Source of the DNA: Aulostomus chinensis
Lineage: Eukaryota > Chordata > Actinopteri > Syngnathiformes > Aulostomidae
NCBI GenBank assembly: GCA_037954235.1
Contig: JBBMOA010000020.1
Span: 13,465,677-13,529,676 of the forward strand
Direction of reading: 5' to 3'
DNA: 64,000 nucleotides
Below, one piece after another: positions 25,614-38,000 of this stretch. Position 1 is the stretch's first letter. The number at the start of each line of letters is the position of its first letter. The notes beneath the pieces were generated by a model, which ran no database searches, was not told the origin of the DNA, and saw only the letters and a list, made by a program, of their open reading frames with translations. The position numbers and the translations under genes were made by a program.

Positions 25614-26810
25614 GGCAAAGACTGCAACAATCCTGCAATATTCAAACCCACCTCTTTAGAACTGATTTGAATGCGTGAACCTTGTTTTTAATGTATTTTT
25701 ATGACCTTTTTTTCTCAAAGTGTTCTGTTGTTCTCAGTAAGGTGCCTGAGTTCTTTTAAAAACGCTACTAAATTAAAGCGCGTTATCATCAGTCTTATCA
25801 TTATCATTATTCTCCTGCCGCAGAGTCAGCCGTAATTCCCTTAAGTACAAGCCTCGAAGTAAAAACTTTCCTCCTGCTTCCTTCTGCCTGGGAAAATGCA
25901 CACACGGTGTCTTCGGGGCCTGCGTTCTGTAAATCATCTGAAGTTACAGCAATTCAGCATGACTACATGAAAACAGCCAATCTCCTCACCCTTGTTGTTT
26001 GATGTTTGAGACTGGTTTAAACCAGTTTAAAACTTGCTTTACATTTTAACACCACTGACATCATCAAGCGAGAGAGCGGCAGATATCGGGGGGGGGGGGG
26101 GGTGGAGGTTTTTGTTGTTGCACCAAATCAAGCGCAGGGTTACGGCGGGAGTCAAAAGAATTGACAGATAACTTAAGAGACCGCCAAAAGGATGCACATG
26201 TTCCTCTTCTTGCCATCATGTTAGCCTTCACTGTGTCCAGTTTTCCTAAAACTTTCGATGACATCACCCTTAATTACAAGGGATGGTTTTAATTTTACAA
26301 GGTCGAGAGTCCTTTTTGTGTGTGTGTTTGTGTGTGAATCATTGTGTTTTTTTATTCTTCGATGATGAAACGGCTGTTAAAAAATGACTTAATTAGAAGT
26401 TTGAGAGCTGCATATTTAGACTCGTCTTTCTTTCTTGCTTGTATATTTTCTTCTTCTTCTTCTTCTTGACAGCACTCAGTGTTTCTGAGCGGGACACACA
26501 TGCATACAAACAAATCAAAGTTAGCGGGGAGCCAAAGACTTAATCCCCCTCTAACATCTGTAGCAGATGTGGTAGCCTTCAATGTGTGTTTGTCCTCCTC
26601 TTTTCTTCTCCTTTTTTTTGTGCTTTCTCCTGTTCATAACCACAAGATTTATATATTCGTTGTGTATTTTCGGTGTCCATCTCTGGTCTCAGAGCACAGC
26701 GCGGCTCCCTTGATAGAGATTTTGAATCAAAAGCCATTATTCTTCAATCAGGTCAAAAGCTGGCGCAACCTGCTGCCAGTGAAAATAACTCGAGGCAAAG
26801 TGAAGTTTTT

Positions 26811-26820
26811 CTCACACACA

Positions 26821-26871
<51 letters not shown>
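26811..26871. repeat. CA microsatellite
   Basis: A CA tract of about 60 bp with one interruption near its left end. Confidence 0.95.
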
Positions 26872-26872
<1 letters not shown>

Positions 26873-27800
26873 GAGCATACCTGGAAAATATGTTTGAAAT
26901 CTGACATCTTAAATTTTGACAAATTAGTCTACAATCACTCTGAAAACAACCATTATCTCGCCATCATAGCCCCGGGGAAATATCTAATCTCTCCTTCACC
27001 TATTAAAAATCTGACTGCCGCATCAACGCACAGCAGGAGAACCCTTGGATTGCGCTTAAAAAACAAAAAAAACAAAACCTGCAGTATCATGAATGAAATG
27101 TAACTCACATGGGAATATGCAGGATTAGGTGCCTTGCTGATTTATGGATCTATGATGGCGAACCCTCCAGGCTGCTCACGATAGAAGAATGATGGCGATT
27201 ATTGAGGGAATACAGTGTTGAAAACCAACAGCCTGACAGCTACTGGATGTCATTTATACTCTCCATGTTCAGACTGACAGCTGAGAAATGTCTGGAAGGA
27301 GCCATCAGTCCCACGGCTACAAACTTAATCTCTGAGATCTAAAACACGAAGCGCTGTTTATACATATAAAAAAAGAAACGACTCAGTTTTTCCTCTCATT
27401 CAGGGTTATTGCAGCTTTCATCAATCATGGCTTTTAAAATTAAAAAAAAAAATTTTTAAACGTTTAATCGCTTATTTTATTAAATGTAAACAATTGAAAT
27501 TCCCTAATTCGTTTTTGGGAATAAAATAGAAACAATGTTCCGCTTGTGAAAGATTTTATCTAAGTACGTGAAACATGAGGACAAAGCCCTACGAGGGAGT
27601 CGAATTAACAAATACTAAGTGATTCTGGAAATCTCTGCTGGACCTTTTTCCACATCTTACACAGAAGATTTAATCCAAGTCAGACTATACTATATCAAGT
27701 GGATTACAAATATGCCTTACTCACTTTACTGCCACTTAAATATGATTTTATCTCTTTCACACTCTCATCTGCCTGCAATATGTCATGCAAATATACATAT

Positions 27801-27856
27801 GGAAGACTTGAGTAGCATCTATTTATATATATATTTATATTTATATATACACACAC

Positions 27857-27893
<37 letters not shown>

Positions 27894-27941
27894 CACACTG
27901 CTCCAACTGGCTGAATCAAACAGTTGCTACTCAAGTCTTCC
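27801..27941. repeat. Hairpin with TA/CA core
   Basis: GGAAGACTTGAGTAGCA at 27801-27817 is the exact reverse complement of 27925-27941. Between them lie TA-rich and CA microsatellite tracts (about 27822-27898). Confidence 0.8.
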
Positions 27942-28331
27942 ATTAGCTTGATTAAGTGGATCACATGTGGAGAAGAATGTGGCAGTGCGAGGAGAATATG
28001 ATATGATTCATGTTTTTGGATGACTGTGGTTTCCATCACGCCTTTATTCAGTCTCTCCCAGTTCCTGAGCAAATAGTCGACCTTTTATTCTTTGTCTGTA
28101 TACATACAAAACTTAACACAGCGACAGTTAAATGAAAATCTGATGATGAAAAAGGGTATAATACAAAACAGTATGACATTTAAAAAAAAAAAAAAAAAAC
28201 AACCCCACAACAACACACAAACAAAAAAAGTAGCTAATACATAATGAAATAATCTCATGATTGAAAATGAACAGACCTATACACACCTTTTAGTGCCCAT
28301 GATTGTGCTTTGGTCCAATGTCACTGCAATG

Positions 28332-28335
<4 letters not shown>

Positions 28336-28408
<73 letters not shown>

Positions 28409-28414
28409 GTGTGC
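28336..28414. repeat. GT microsatellite just beyond the fndc1 3' end
   Basis: A GT tract of about 78 bp with one C interruption. On the fndc1 strand it lies about 120 bp past the candidate polyadenylation hexamer. Confidence 0.95.
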
Positions 28415-28535
28415 ATTCTGATGAGATAAATAACATCGTCTCTGGGATAGTTGGTGCTAATTCAAGGACACTTTCTTCGATACACTAAGCAAGAGCACAC
28501 ATGCTTCTCTTTTTTTCCCCTCATATACAGACTGC

Positions 28536-28541
28536 TTTATT
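28536..28541 (-). terminator. fndc1: Candidate fndc1 polyadenylation signal
   Basis: The minus strand reads AATAAA, 212 bp past the fndc1 stop codon. Another copy occurs further downstream near 28086, so the choice is uncertain. Confidence 0.5.
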
Positions 28542-28752
28542 TAAAATGTGCACTGTAATGATATACACTTGACTTGTTAAAAAGTACTATATTCTCTTCC
28601 TGTTGTTAATTTGTAGTGGTGTCTTTTTTTTTTGGGGGGGGGGGGCAGGCTAAAGTCTGTTTTTTTTCTGGGCAGGACCAGTGAAGGTGAGAGAGCCTGC
28701 TGCAGGGTGCTGAATGGTTGCCCTTGGTAACAACATCTCATCCTCCCATGTG

Positions 28753-28868
28753 TTACCACTTCCCAGGGATGGGCACCCCGCATTCATACCAGCCAACGAA
28801 TGGGTGGGCTGTACGTCTGCCGATAACTCCAAATGTAACAGGCTCCTGTCTGTAAGCGCGGTAAAATC
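28753..28868 (-). CDS. fndc1: fndc1 terminal exon
   Basis: The exon follows a minus-strand AG at 28869-28870 and ends at TAA (28753-28755). It reads FYRAYRQEPVTFGVIGRR and ends GWYECGVPIPGKW, the conserved family C-terminus. It continues a Gly codon split with the previous exon. Confidence 0.96.
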
Positions 28869-31800
28869 CTGTGGTGGAAAAGATAAACAATCTTAGAAAT
28901 CTATCAAAATCCTGTACAAATTTGAGAATATATTACGTAGCACTTTTCATTAAGCTATTAGGAGCCTAGTTGATCCCTCTAAAGTCAGCTACAAATCATC
29001 CTGGAACTAATTTTCTGCCCCCCAAAAAAATCTGAGAGCGGAGCCAGCTTCCTTTGACGGCCAACAAGACATCAAAAACTTGGAATACCTTGGCACAGTT
29101 CTAGATTCCCGGTTAAATTTCTCCACAAAGTTTTTGAGAGATGCTAATTGTGATTCTATGTCCTCAGGAAAGCTGTAGTGTTAGCCAGCGGATTTGTGTA
29201 CAAAACAATTGTCGAGCGTTTTATCTGTTCGAGCTCTGCCTGGTATGGTCACCTAAACTGTAGATTCAAGACTTAACTGTCCAGAATCGTATCTGTGGCC
29301 AGAATAGTGGTTGGCGAGGGTTCTTGTCTCAACTCTTTGCAGGGGGAGGGAGGATAGTTCCCATCCTTTCTTCAGCTAATTTAGTCCTTTGAGCTCTGAA
29401 AGGCAATACAGAATCCTTCTTGAAACTAAAAATGTGGTTTAAGCAGTCCTTCGTCTGTCAGTGCTCCTTCAGTAGAATGACTTATAAGTTCTGAGCCACA
29501 GATATGAACTGTTATTCAATGTGTAACTGGCCCAAGTCTCGCTTATTTTTCCTTCTGTTCTTACTGTGTGTTTGTTTGCTTTTGTGTTGTTTCACGTATT
29601 CGGTGAGTCAAATTCAATAGACAATTCAATTCGCTTTCATTCCATTCTATTCTATTCTACTTTGTTTGTTTTGTTGCTACGACAAAAGTCAAAGTCCCAA
29701 ATGTCAAGACAAGGACTAAACGTTTATGGTTTTGGTTTTCATGTGGCATTTGGTGACAATTGCAGAAATGTTAAATATAATTCAACCCAGAGTATGTTTG
29801 GATTCACAAGATGTGATGCCGGGAAATTGAACCCAGAGGGCGATGACTAAATTCAAAATTGGAAGTTGTTTAAAAAATATTTTCAATATGGTTATTTGTC
29901 ATTTTTCACATCTACTGTTTGACTCTGGTGTCAAATATCCTTTAAAATACTAACGCAAAAAACGAATATAACTTCTACAAAAAAAGAAGAAAATTTGAAA
30001 TTTACTTATGAACTTATATGACCTGATACTAGTAACTGCCAATAATTTAAGACATGGTATGATACGTTCATAAAAAGCATGTGGGATTAATGTTAACACG
30101 CAAAACCTAAAGTAGGTCATTTAACTCTAACTTTAATATTCATTGCAGCAATACTCTGCCTTTATATTCATAGACACGATGCAGCTGGTCCATTAAAGAG
30201 CCGGAGAAACAGATCACATTGAAGAAAATCATAAATTAGGACCAAATGATCACAATCACGAATGTGCCGCGTGTAAAATCTGTTGTTGTTTACCTTGAGC
30301 TGAAGGCAGATGATTGGAGAGGTAAGCCGGTCCTGTCCTGCCGTCCCTGTAGGAGTCCACAAACTGGCAATGGTCCTCTCCCTGTCCAAATGTGTCTCCT
30401 ATACTGTAGAAGGGCTCTGTAGAGGAAAGGGGGGTAAATATACAGTATGTTTATATATTTAAGAGTTTGAAACCAGAACATTGTATTTCTGACTTTGTTG
30501 TTTTCAAATTGGGGGGGGCATCTTGAATCTCCAGCAGTTGTGTGCTATAATGCTAAACTACTGTTGGATTCCTCATGCTCTAAATGCCAAGCTACTGTTG
30601 GATTCCTCATGCTAAAATGCTAAGCTACTGTTGGATTCCTCATGCTAAAATGCTAAGCTACTGTTGGATTCCTCATGCTTGGATTCCTCAGTATCAGTTT
30701 AGGAATAATAATTCCACCGGTTAAGGCTGTTTGTGTAAATAGTATTTGGTAATTTTTTTGCATTTCGTATCAGGATTATGGGCTATGATTCTAAGAATCA
30801 TATCAGCAGCTGCTAATATGTTTGTTTTTGTGGCTAAAATGTTGAGAGGCTTCTTTAGTCATGTTATTGGAGTTAGTAAGTGGATGGAGTGAGTCTGTGT
30901 TACACATTAACACCACTGTTAACAGTTTGTATCCTGGCATTACCCTTGATATGAAATGAGCCTTCAGAGGCAACAACTCCTTTTACTTTGGGAGTGAAAT
31001 AAAGTTAAAAGACTCCCTTGTGTGCTCAACTTGGGGTCAAAAACCTGTTCAGCTTGCTAGCTAGGTATGCTAACTTGCATTTTACACCGCTGTTATTGTG
31101 CTTTGCTTTTTTCTTTAAATACAGAACCAAACAATGCGATTGTGTGAATCAACGTTCCGCGATAGAGGTGTAAGCGCAGCCGCATTTTGAATAAGCTGTT
31201 CTGCTGCTTCGCCGCTGTTAATGTTGGCTCGGCGGTGAAACTACCTGTCCCTCTTGTAGCAGCTGTGTGTACTCTAACAGAGATGGTGAGTTGGAATATT
31301 GGCATATTATTCTCATGTTGAAAAGCCTGGGTAAAAGGGTTTATATCACCTCGGCAGGGGTGACAACTCAGCGAAGCAACAGGCAGCTAGTGATGCTCTT
31401 CAAGGTTGGAATGTCACTGTGCATAAAAGGTGAGCTATCAAGCTAGTTGTCGGTCTCCTTTAGTGCAGGTGCTACTCCTATTGTTACTGCTATGCTTATG
31501 TGGGGGAATTCTTCGTCGTGGTCTTTGTTGGCGTGCTGACCTGCTGATTACATTATGACCCACTTTCAACTGGCACAGCTGGAAAGTGGTCCTTTACTTT
31601 TGTGAAGAAAAAGGAAAAAATAGTCAAATAACCAAAGACGGATGTTATAGGCTGCTTGTGGTGCAGTATTTTTATTGCTCTGAAACCTATCATTTGTTTT
31701 TAATCCGTTGCTGGAATGCAGATGTTGGCAGCAGCAGCTGGAAGACATGCCGACGGTTACTGTTCAAACACAGAAGTCATATGATACATTACCTCTCAGG

Positions 31801-34323
31801 CCATCTCCCATGAAGATCTTGTATCGCAGAGAGTTACACAAAACCACGCCCACAAACTTCCTGTACCATGTGCGCTTGACAAACTGACTGCCCTTACAGG
31901 TGGAGTGGGCTGAGTTATACTTGAAGGAAAAGGGGATCCAGATTGGCTCGCCACCTGAGGAGCAGAGAAGAAGAAGAGGAGGAGGAGGAGGAGGAGGAGG
32001 GGGAGGGGGAGGTCATCAGGGGCCAGTGAGAAGAAACATAAAATGGTGCGTGAGAGATGAAGATGAAAGTGATTTAAAGGAATTATATTTGTGAAATGAA
32101 GCCATGAAAATCAAACATAAGGTCATCAACTAGCGTATCATTATATAAAAAGGCAGAATTAGCGTTTTATCTCCCAGATTTTATGCATTTTTGATGTGTG
32201 GATGGATTTCTGAGTGAAAATGCACCAACTTTTTGGGAAATATGCTTATTTGCCAACGTTCCCAGAGCCAGACATATGTGTGTGCTGGGGGGAGCTGAGA
32301 CCCACAGTGACTAGCTTGCTGCTAGTTGGCTGAGCACAATGAATGCTAGTGGATGGGAGGCATTAACATAATCCATAAAAAGACAACAAATATACTTTTT
32401 TCCCGAATGGTTTCTACCCACATTAATATAAATAGGGCTGTATATAGCATTTGTTACAAATTAACAATTCAAAATCATGATATATTGTAATTTTAGACTT
32501 AAACACCTAGCTGTAACTACTTTCTTGATAGTGCAGCCCTGTTGCAAATTTGGCTAACAAAACCAAACTTTTGATGTCCATCATAAAGAGCTGATCATAG
32601 CCGACTTTGTGAGAGAGGATGAGGATGATTACTTCCGGAAAAACCAAGATCCCGTGTCTTCAAAATGTTACTGTATTAAATGGACACAGACTTAAATCAT
32701 CGCATACACGAAGAGACGGATTCTGCTGCACCGAGGAGACGAATCTTGCCCATTTTTACATATCCTTGAGTTTTTTAGCTGGTGCACTTTTATGTAATCT
32801 TGTGGGCTCTTGTTCTGCAGTATTTACCTTTTTGTTCTCGATTTTATGCCACTGTATTCAAATGGCAGTTATTAGTGACTGTCTGAAACAATAAAATAAT
32901 AAATGTCTCTTGTCTGGCTCCTGCTTACGGAAAGATTCTAGTGTATCAACTTTTAATAAACATACTCATACTTTTGATTTGAGACATTTTAAAAATGTTT
33001 TCCTTCGTCTTTTTTTGTCTCCTTCTGCTGCACACCTGGTGAATGAATCAGCTTAATGCTCCTCTAGTGACAACACCTATCACATCAACAACAGTGTTCA
33101 TCAGCACGCGTTATCTCATTTATTTCAGCTAGATTTTGTGACAACATGGAAGAGGGAAATTACTTTTTTCGAAGGAGGACAAAAAAAACAAACAACAATC
33201 ACTCAAAACAATATCTCGTCATTTTGAAGGATGACTCTCATTAAAAGCCTGAGGCTTCGATACATCATCTTAAATTAGAGCTGCTCGGTGGAGTGTATGG
33301 GCTTACCAGGTGGTCTTTCAATGAGGAGAGGATCATCTGAAAAAAGAAAGAATTTGCTTATTTCACCAGGGAGCAAAAGTGCAAAGACAGACAGCGAGTC
33401 TGATGTATTCACCTGATTATTGGAATGTGACTGTGCATCTAATGTAGCGTACATCTGTTAGCCTACTCCACTGATCCTAGGATGGTTTTACATTCAAAGA
33501 GCTTAACTTGCAATAAACTCAGCAGGACATTTCTGAACACATTTTTTTTGGTACATCAGAAAAATAACGATTCAGTTTGACACAAGTCGATAAGTTTATC
33601 ACCTGATTCCGTGACATAGGTGAGCGTGTCGCTGACTGGTCCCAAACCAAACACATTCTTGGCCTGGACTTTGAAGTAGTACCTGTATGAAAACAAGACA
33701 AGGATTTAAAGAGAGATTTAGGAGTTAAAGCGGTGATGTGGCTGGGTGGAGGTGAGGAGAATGTTAATGACTGTAGCAGGCGACTGATTTAAGGGTCGTC
33801 TGTTTTATATAGAAACCAAAAGCGTGAGCATATGATTTGGCAAAGGAGGGAGTGAGGAAAAAGAGACATGAGGAGATGAATAGATAGAGGAGGAGAGGGA
33901 GAGGCTAATGGGATAATGAGTGTTGAAAGAGAGGACTGAAAGAGAAAAGACCTCAAAAGATAAATTTCAATACGACGCAAGCTCTCGGTGAGCTCACTGT
34001 GTCCTCAGGTGGTGGAGGAATTAGAAGATCCTATCAGATTAAAAACAACACCACTCGTGACAACTTTAAGAGTCTGCAAACTTTTCCACAGCAGATGGAA
34101 GACGTGTTTGTGCGTATACAGTCATGCAGCATTGCGTGCGTGTGTGTGTGTGTGTGTGTACGTTCTGCTCCACTCTGCAAGGTCACACATAGTAAGTTCA
34201 TGGTCTATCAATTTCTAGACACAAACCTTCACCACACAGTCAGCCAGGAGGCCTGGATCCAATCTCCACATGACAACAGTGACCAAAATATACAGTACGT
34301 ATCACCACCAGAGAAAGAGAGAG

Positions 34324-34370
<47 letters not shown>

Positions 34371-34378
34371 GAGAGGGG

Positions 34379-34414
<36 letters not shown>

Positions 34415-34978
34415 GAGAGAGAGAGCGCAAAGCAGTTGCAGAGAGATGATGTCATAAAAGAATTAACTGGAGGTGGAAAAAAGTAAATTTGAACCAGCAT
34501 ATAAAAACAAAGAAGAGACTGAAAAATATTACGCTAGCCATTTGAAATATTAAAAAAAAAGAAGAAAAAAAAAGAAACGTGTCAATGTCTGTCAGAACAC
34601 AACTTTTAATGTCCTCTCATCAGATGTGGCAACAGTTACAGACCAATTTTAAGCCTGGCCGTATTACACGCTCCTCAAAATGACACTGATGTGTGATTCA
34701 AAAGAAAAGTGGAAAACCGAGCAGGCTTTAAATTCCCAACAAGCCTCAGTAAAGCTCACCCAGAAAGGTTGTCCAATCAGAGAGCAGCAGGGGAACTCCA
34801 TGAGGTGCAGGCTGCTGCAACTTATTGTTTTAATTATCAGCAAAACCACTCATTGATTGTTTGCTGTATCAAACAGCACAATATAATGACATGACATCAC
34901 GTCACGACTCAATCTAATGAGCAGAACCACCCATGGATCCACACGTGAGTGTTTGCATAGAAGTATGTGCCTGCTTAC

Positions 34979-35021
<43 letters not shown>

Positions 35022-38000
35022 TGTGTGTGTGGGTTTTTCTGAACTCAAGCAATGGAAATGCTAACATTGTCTCACAACCCACCCCATTATCATCTGTAGC
35101 CACAGGAGATACTCATGTATAGACTATGGTTGCCATGGAAACCCGTTACGCACACTCCTTATATCATAGACAAGAGGCATTGTGTTTAAGGGATATCTGG
35201 CCCATTTTTTGTTTATACAATATCTCTGGCACGGCTAAAGGTTTGTTGTTTTTCCCCAAAGGGATTCAAGGATGAGCTGAAAAGATTTTTGTGGTCAAAG
35301 CTCAAAGGTCAGAGGTCACTGTCACCTAACATGTGTACAATATCAGTCTCATTCTCCTTATAAAATTCTTCTGGAACAACTTTGGGGAAATATTTTCAAA
35401 TTAAACTTAAAATGTTGAGATAAACCAAAACATTAGAGTGCTCAGTGACTACAGTCACATCACGAATGCATGACGTCTGCTCCAGCGTCACAGCAGCAGT
35501 TTTACATCAGTGATGAACAGCTTGTGACTTCAAAAGAAATACAGAAACAAATATGGAGGAAAATATATAAAGTAGCCACATGATATATAATTTTACTGTT
35601 GTAGCTTGTCTACCGGTCTCTGATGACTTTATTTTGCCCTCTATATCATACGATACGTTGAGCGTACGCACACAAGTATGTTGCTCACATGCAGTGAGTG
35701 CACTCACGCTGCAAGTCAGAGGCTTTTCTAGTTTTTTTTTTTCTTTTTTATAGGCTGCAGGAAGAACTGGCCTCGACCCCTTCTGCTCGTGGAGATAAAT
35801 CTCTAGGAGAAAAATGAGACTAAGGAAAGAGAAACAGGAGGGGAAAGATAAGGGTGCCGAGTTTACTTGTTTCTAATCCGTCAGTCAGACGGAGAACCTG
35901 AAGGCATCAGAAAAAAGATCCTCCATCACACCGTCTTTGTCAAGTTGTCTTTTAGACAGACGAGACAAAGTGAGAGCGAAAAGTTGAAGGCAGCGTTCCG
36001 CAACAAGGAGATTCCGAATGAAGATCTAAGACGTAGTACTGAAGACTCGTCAAGACCTCAGAGATTTCACAGAGGGGGTGGAGGCAAGAACACATGGATC
36101 AAGACCTTCAGAAAGGAAGACTTTCTGAGAATTGAGGCTGAGCTGGCACCGCTTGATTCTACACAGAGAAGTTGAAGACAGCATCTCGTGTCAAGTAACG
36201 ATGAGCTAATAACAAAGCTTGTCAACAGGAAATCATTGCCTATTCTTACATAGGCAGTTTGAAGCCAGCCGGCGTGGCTAATTTCATCCAGGGCTTTCGC
36301 TCAAGTTACAGAGTAACAGGACTCTTCAGTAGATTTGACTAATAAGAGTGACGAGAGCCTCTTGAGGGAGCCCAGTGATGGGAGGATTTAGGGTTAAGAG
36401 GAGAATTTTTTGGTGTCGCTGTCCTATAAAGGCCTAATAATAATAAAAAAGCTTATGAGATGTATGAGGGCAGCAGGGACTTCTGTGGCTTTAATTACTC
36501 CGGTGATGTCGTGACCAGAGAAGCCGCCACTGACTGAAGAGCTAAATCTGACTGCTGCCTTCATCGATGTAGCGACCACATGGGAGATTGCAAATGCAGC
36601 CCCCTCGTCAGAAGAACCACGGAAAAAGGAACACCAGTTTCTGTTTTTTTCTTTTTTCCGTCAAGATAAATGAGTTAAGTCCTTCCTCAAATACAGGTTA
36701 AGTGCTCCTTGTCTGTCCTGATTCAATAATTGAGTTAGCATTTAAAATGTCATCAGAATTTTAAATAAAATTTGGACGTGCAGCATAACCCCGCATGTCC
36801 AAATTGTCCAGAAGTGTGAATTAGGAGCGTTTCCATCAAACTGGTTTGGAGAGAATAAACTAGGAAAGATGGTGATATATTTATACATGGCTGAGTAGAA
36901 GGAGAAGTGATCATCGCACTTTCAGTTGAACAAATTGTGATTTCTCGAAAGAACCATTTAGTATTGGACATGTTGACATGCTGGTACAGCTGGTCAGTCA
37001 AATGAGTTAAAGATACGGAGGTTTCCATTACCCGTTTTATGCTCTGTCCTTTTTTTTTCCTTTTTAAATGTAAAAACCATCTCGAGGGACCATGAAGATA
37101 TTACGAGGCTGATAGTTTTATTCCAAATTTTGCGTTTTTCATCAACCTTTTTGTGCAAGTATTCCAGGTTCAACGGTTGAACATCTAACATTAAATAAAT
37201 CAAATTCTGTCTTGAAATGTGTCCTTTTCTTTTTAAACCCTTCAGTGGCAGAGCTGTATACATTCAACCATTCCATCAAGTCTGTTATTCCCTTACTTCA
37301 CTATAACAACGAGTTATTCTCAATGGATCTAATTTGTGGATATTTGGTTGGATTGTAGGACCACTCTCCCGTTAAACTTGAACGTAGAACATGTCGTAAG
37401 GTTCTTCTCCTGTCAGGACGACAATTCACACAAGATTAACGAAGGCTCGCCAGAGTAAACATGTCTAGGAGTCAAATAATCTATTCGAAAATCAGCTAAA
37501 GTCATTTTGATTGTCAAGGCTTCGGCTCAAAATCCAACTCTTTCTTTCTGGATTGTTGTCAAAACTGGTTTGATGTCATAATTGGCAACATATTACCTCA
37601 TAAACACAGGCACATATAAATGAATATGATTTACAAAGATGGATGCAGCATGCATATTTTGCGCATGAAGTGATGGTTGGATAATAGAGTAACAATGGCC
37701 AATAGAAATAAACAGTGTAAAGCCAAAGCCAAAGCACCTGCACCTGAAGCAGAAACCTCATAATAAGAATTACGCTCCGGTCACAGGAACTTGTAACTGA
37801 GCGAATGTACGTCCAAATTTTTTGTTTTTTTTGGCAATTTGCAAGTATGAGATGAAGATGAAACTGTGACAAATCAGCCATTCACAGGGGAAAACAAAAT
37901 CTTTTTTTCTTTGTATAATCAGAAAAAAAAATAATTCTCCTAATTCCCATTTAGAGGGAATGACAATTAAGAAGAAATCAAACACAAATTTCCCTGTCGA

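Larger units (their letters stand above)
18620..28535. other. Intergenic, no supportable gene; repeats
   Basis: No protein family was recognised on either strand. A SINE-like tail (GGAAATGGATGGATGGA) lies at about 19284-19300. A T/C-rich stretch at about 21190-21700 resembles a dispersed teleost repeat, but this is uncertain. Microsatellites lie at 20213-20278, 23222-23260, 25540-25613 and 26811-26871, with a G run near 26090. The rest shows nothing I can support. Confidence 0.6.

Noticed and set aside
25479..25670. Open frames made of Thr-His repeats over CA microsatellites (several places)
   Set aside because: Dinucleotide repeats give long stop-free frames automatically; not genes.
35867..36175. 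102-codon plus-strand open frame inside an fndc1 intron
   Set aside because: No recognisable domain, no promoter or partner exons; likely chance.
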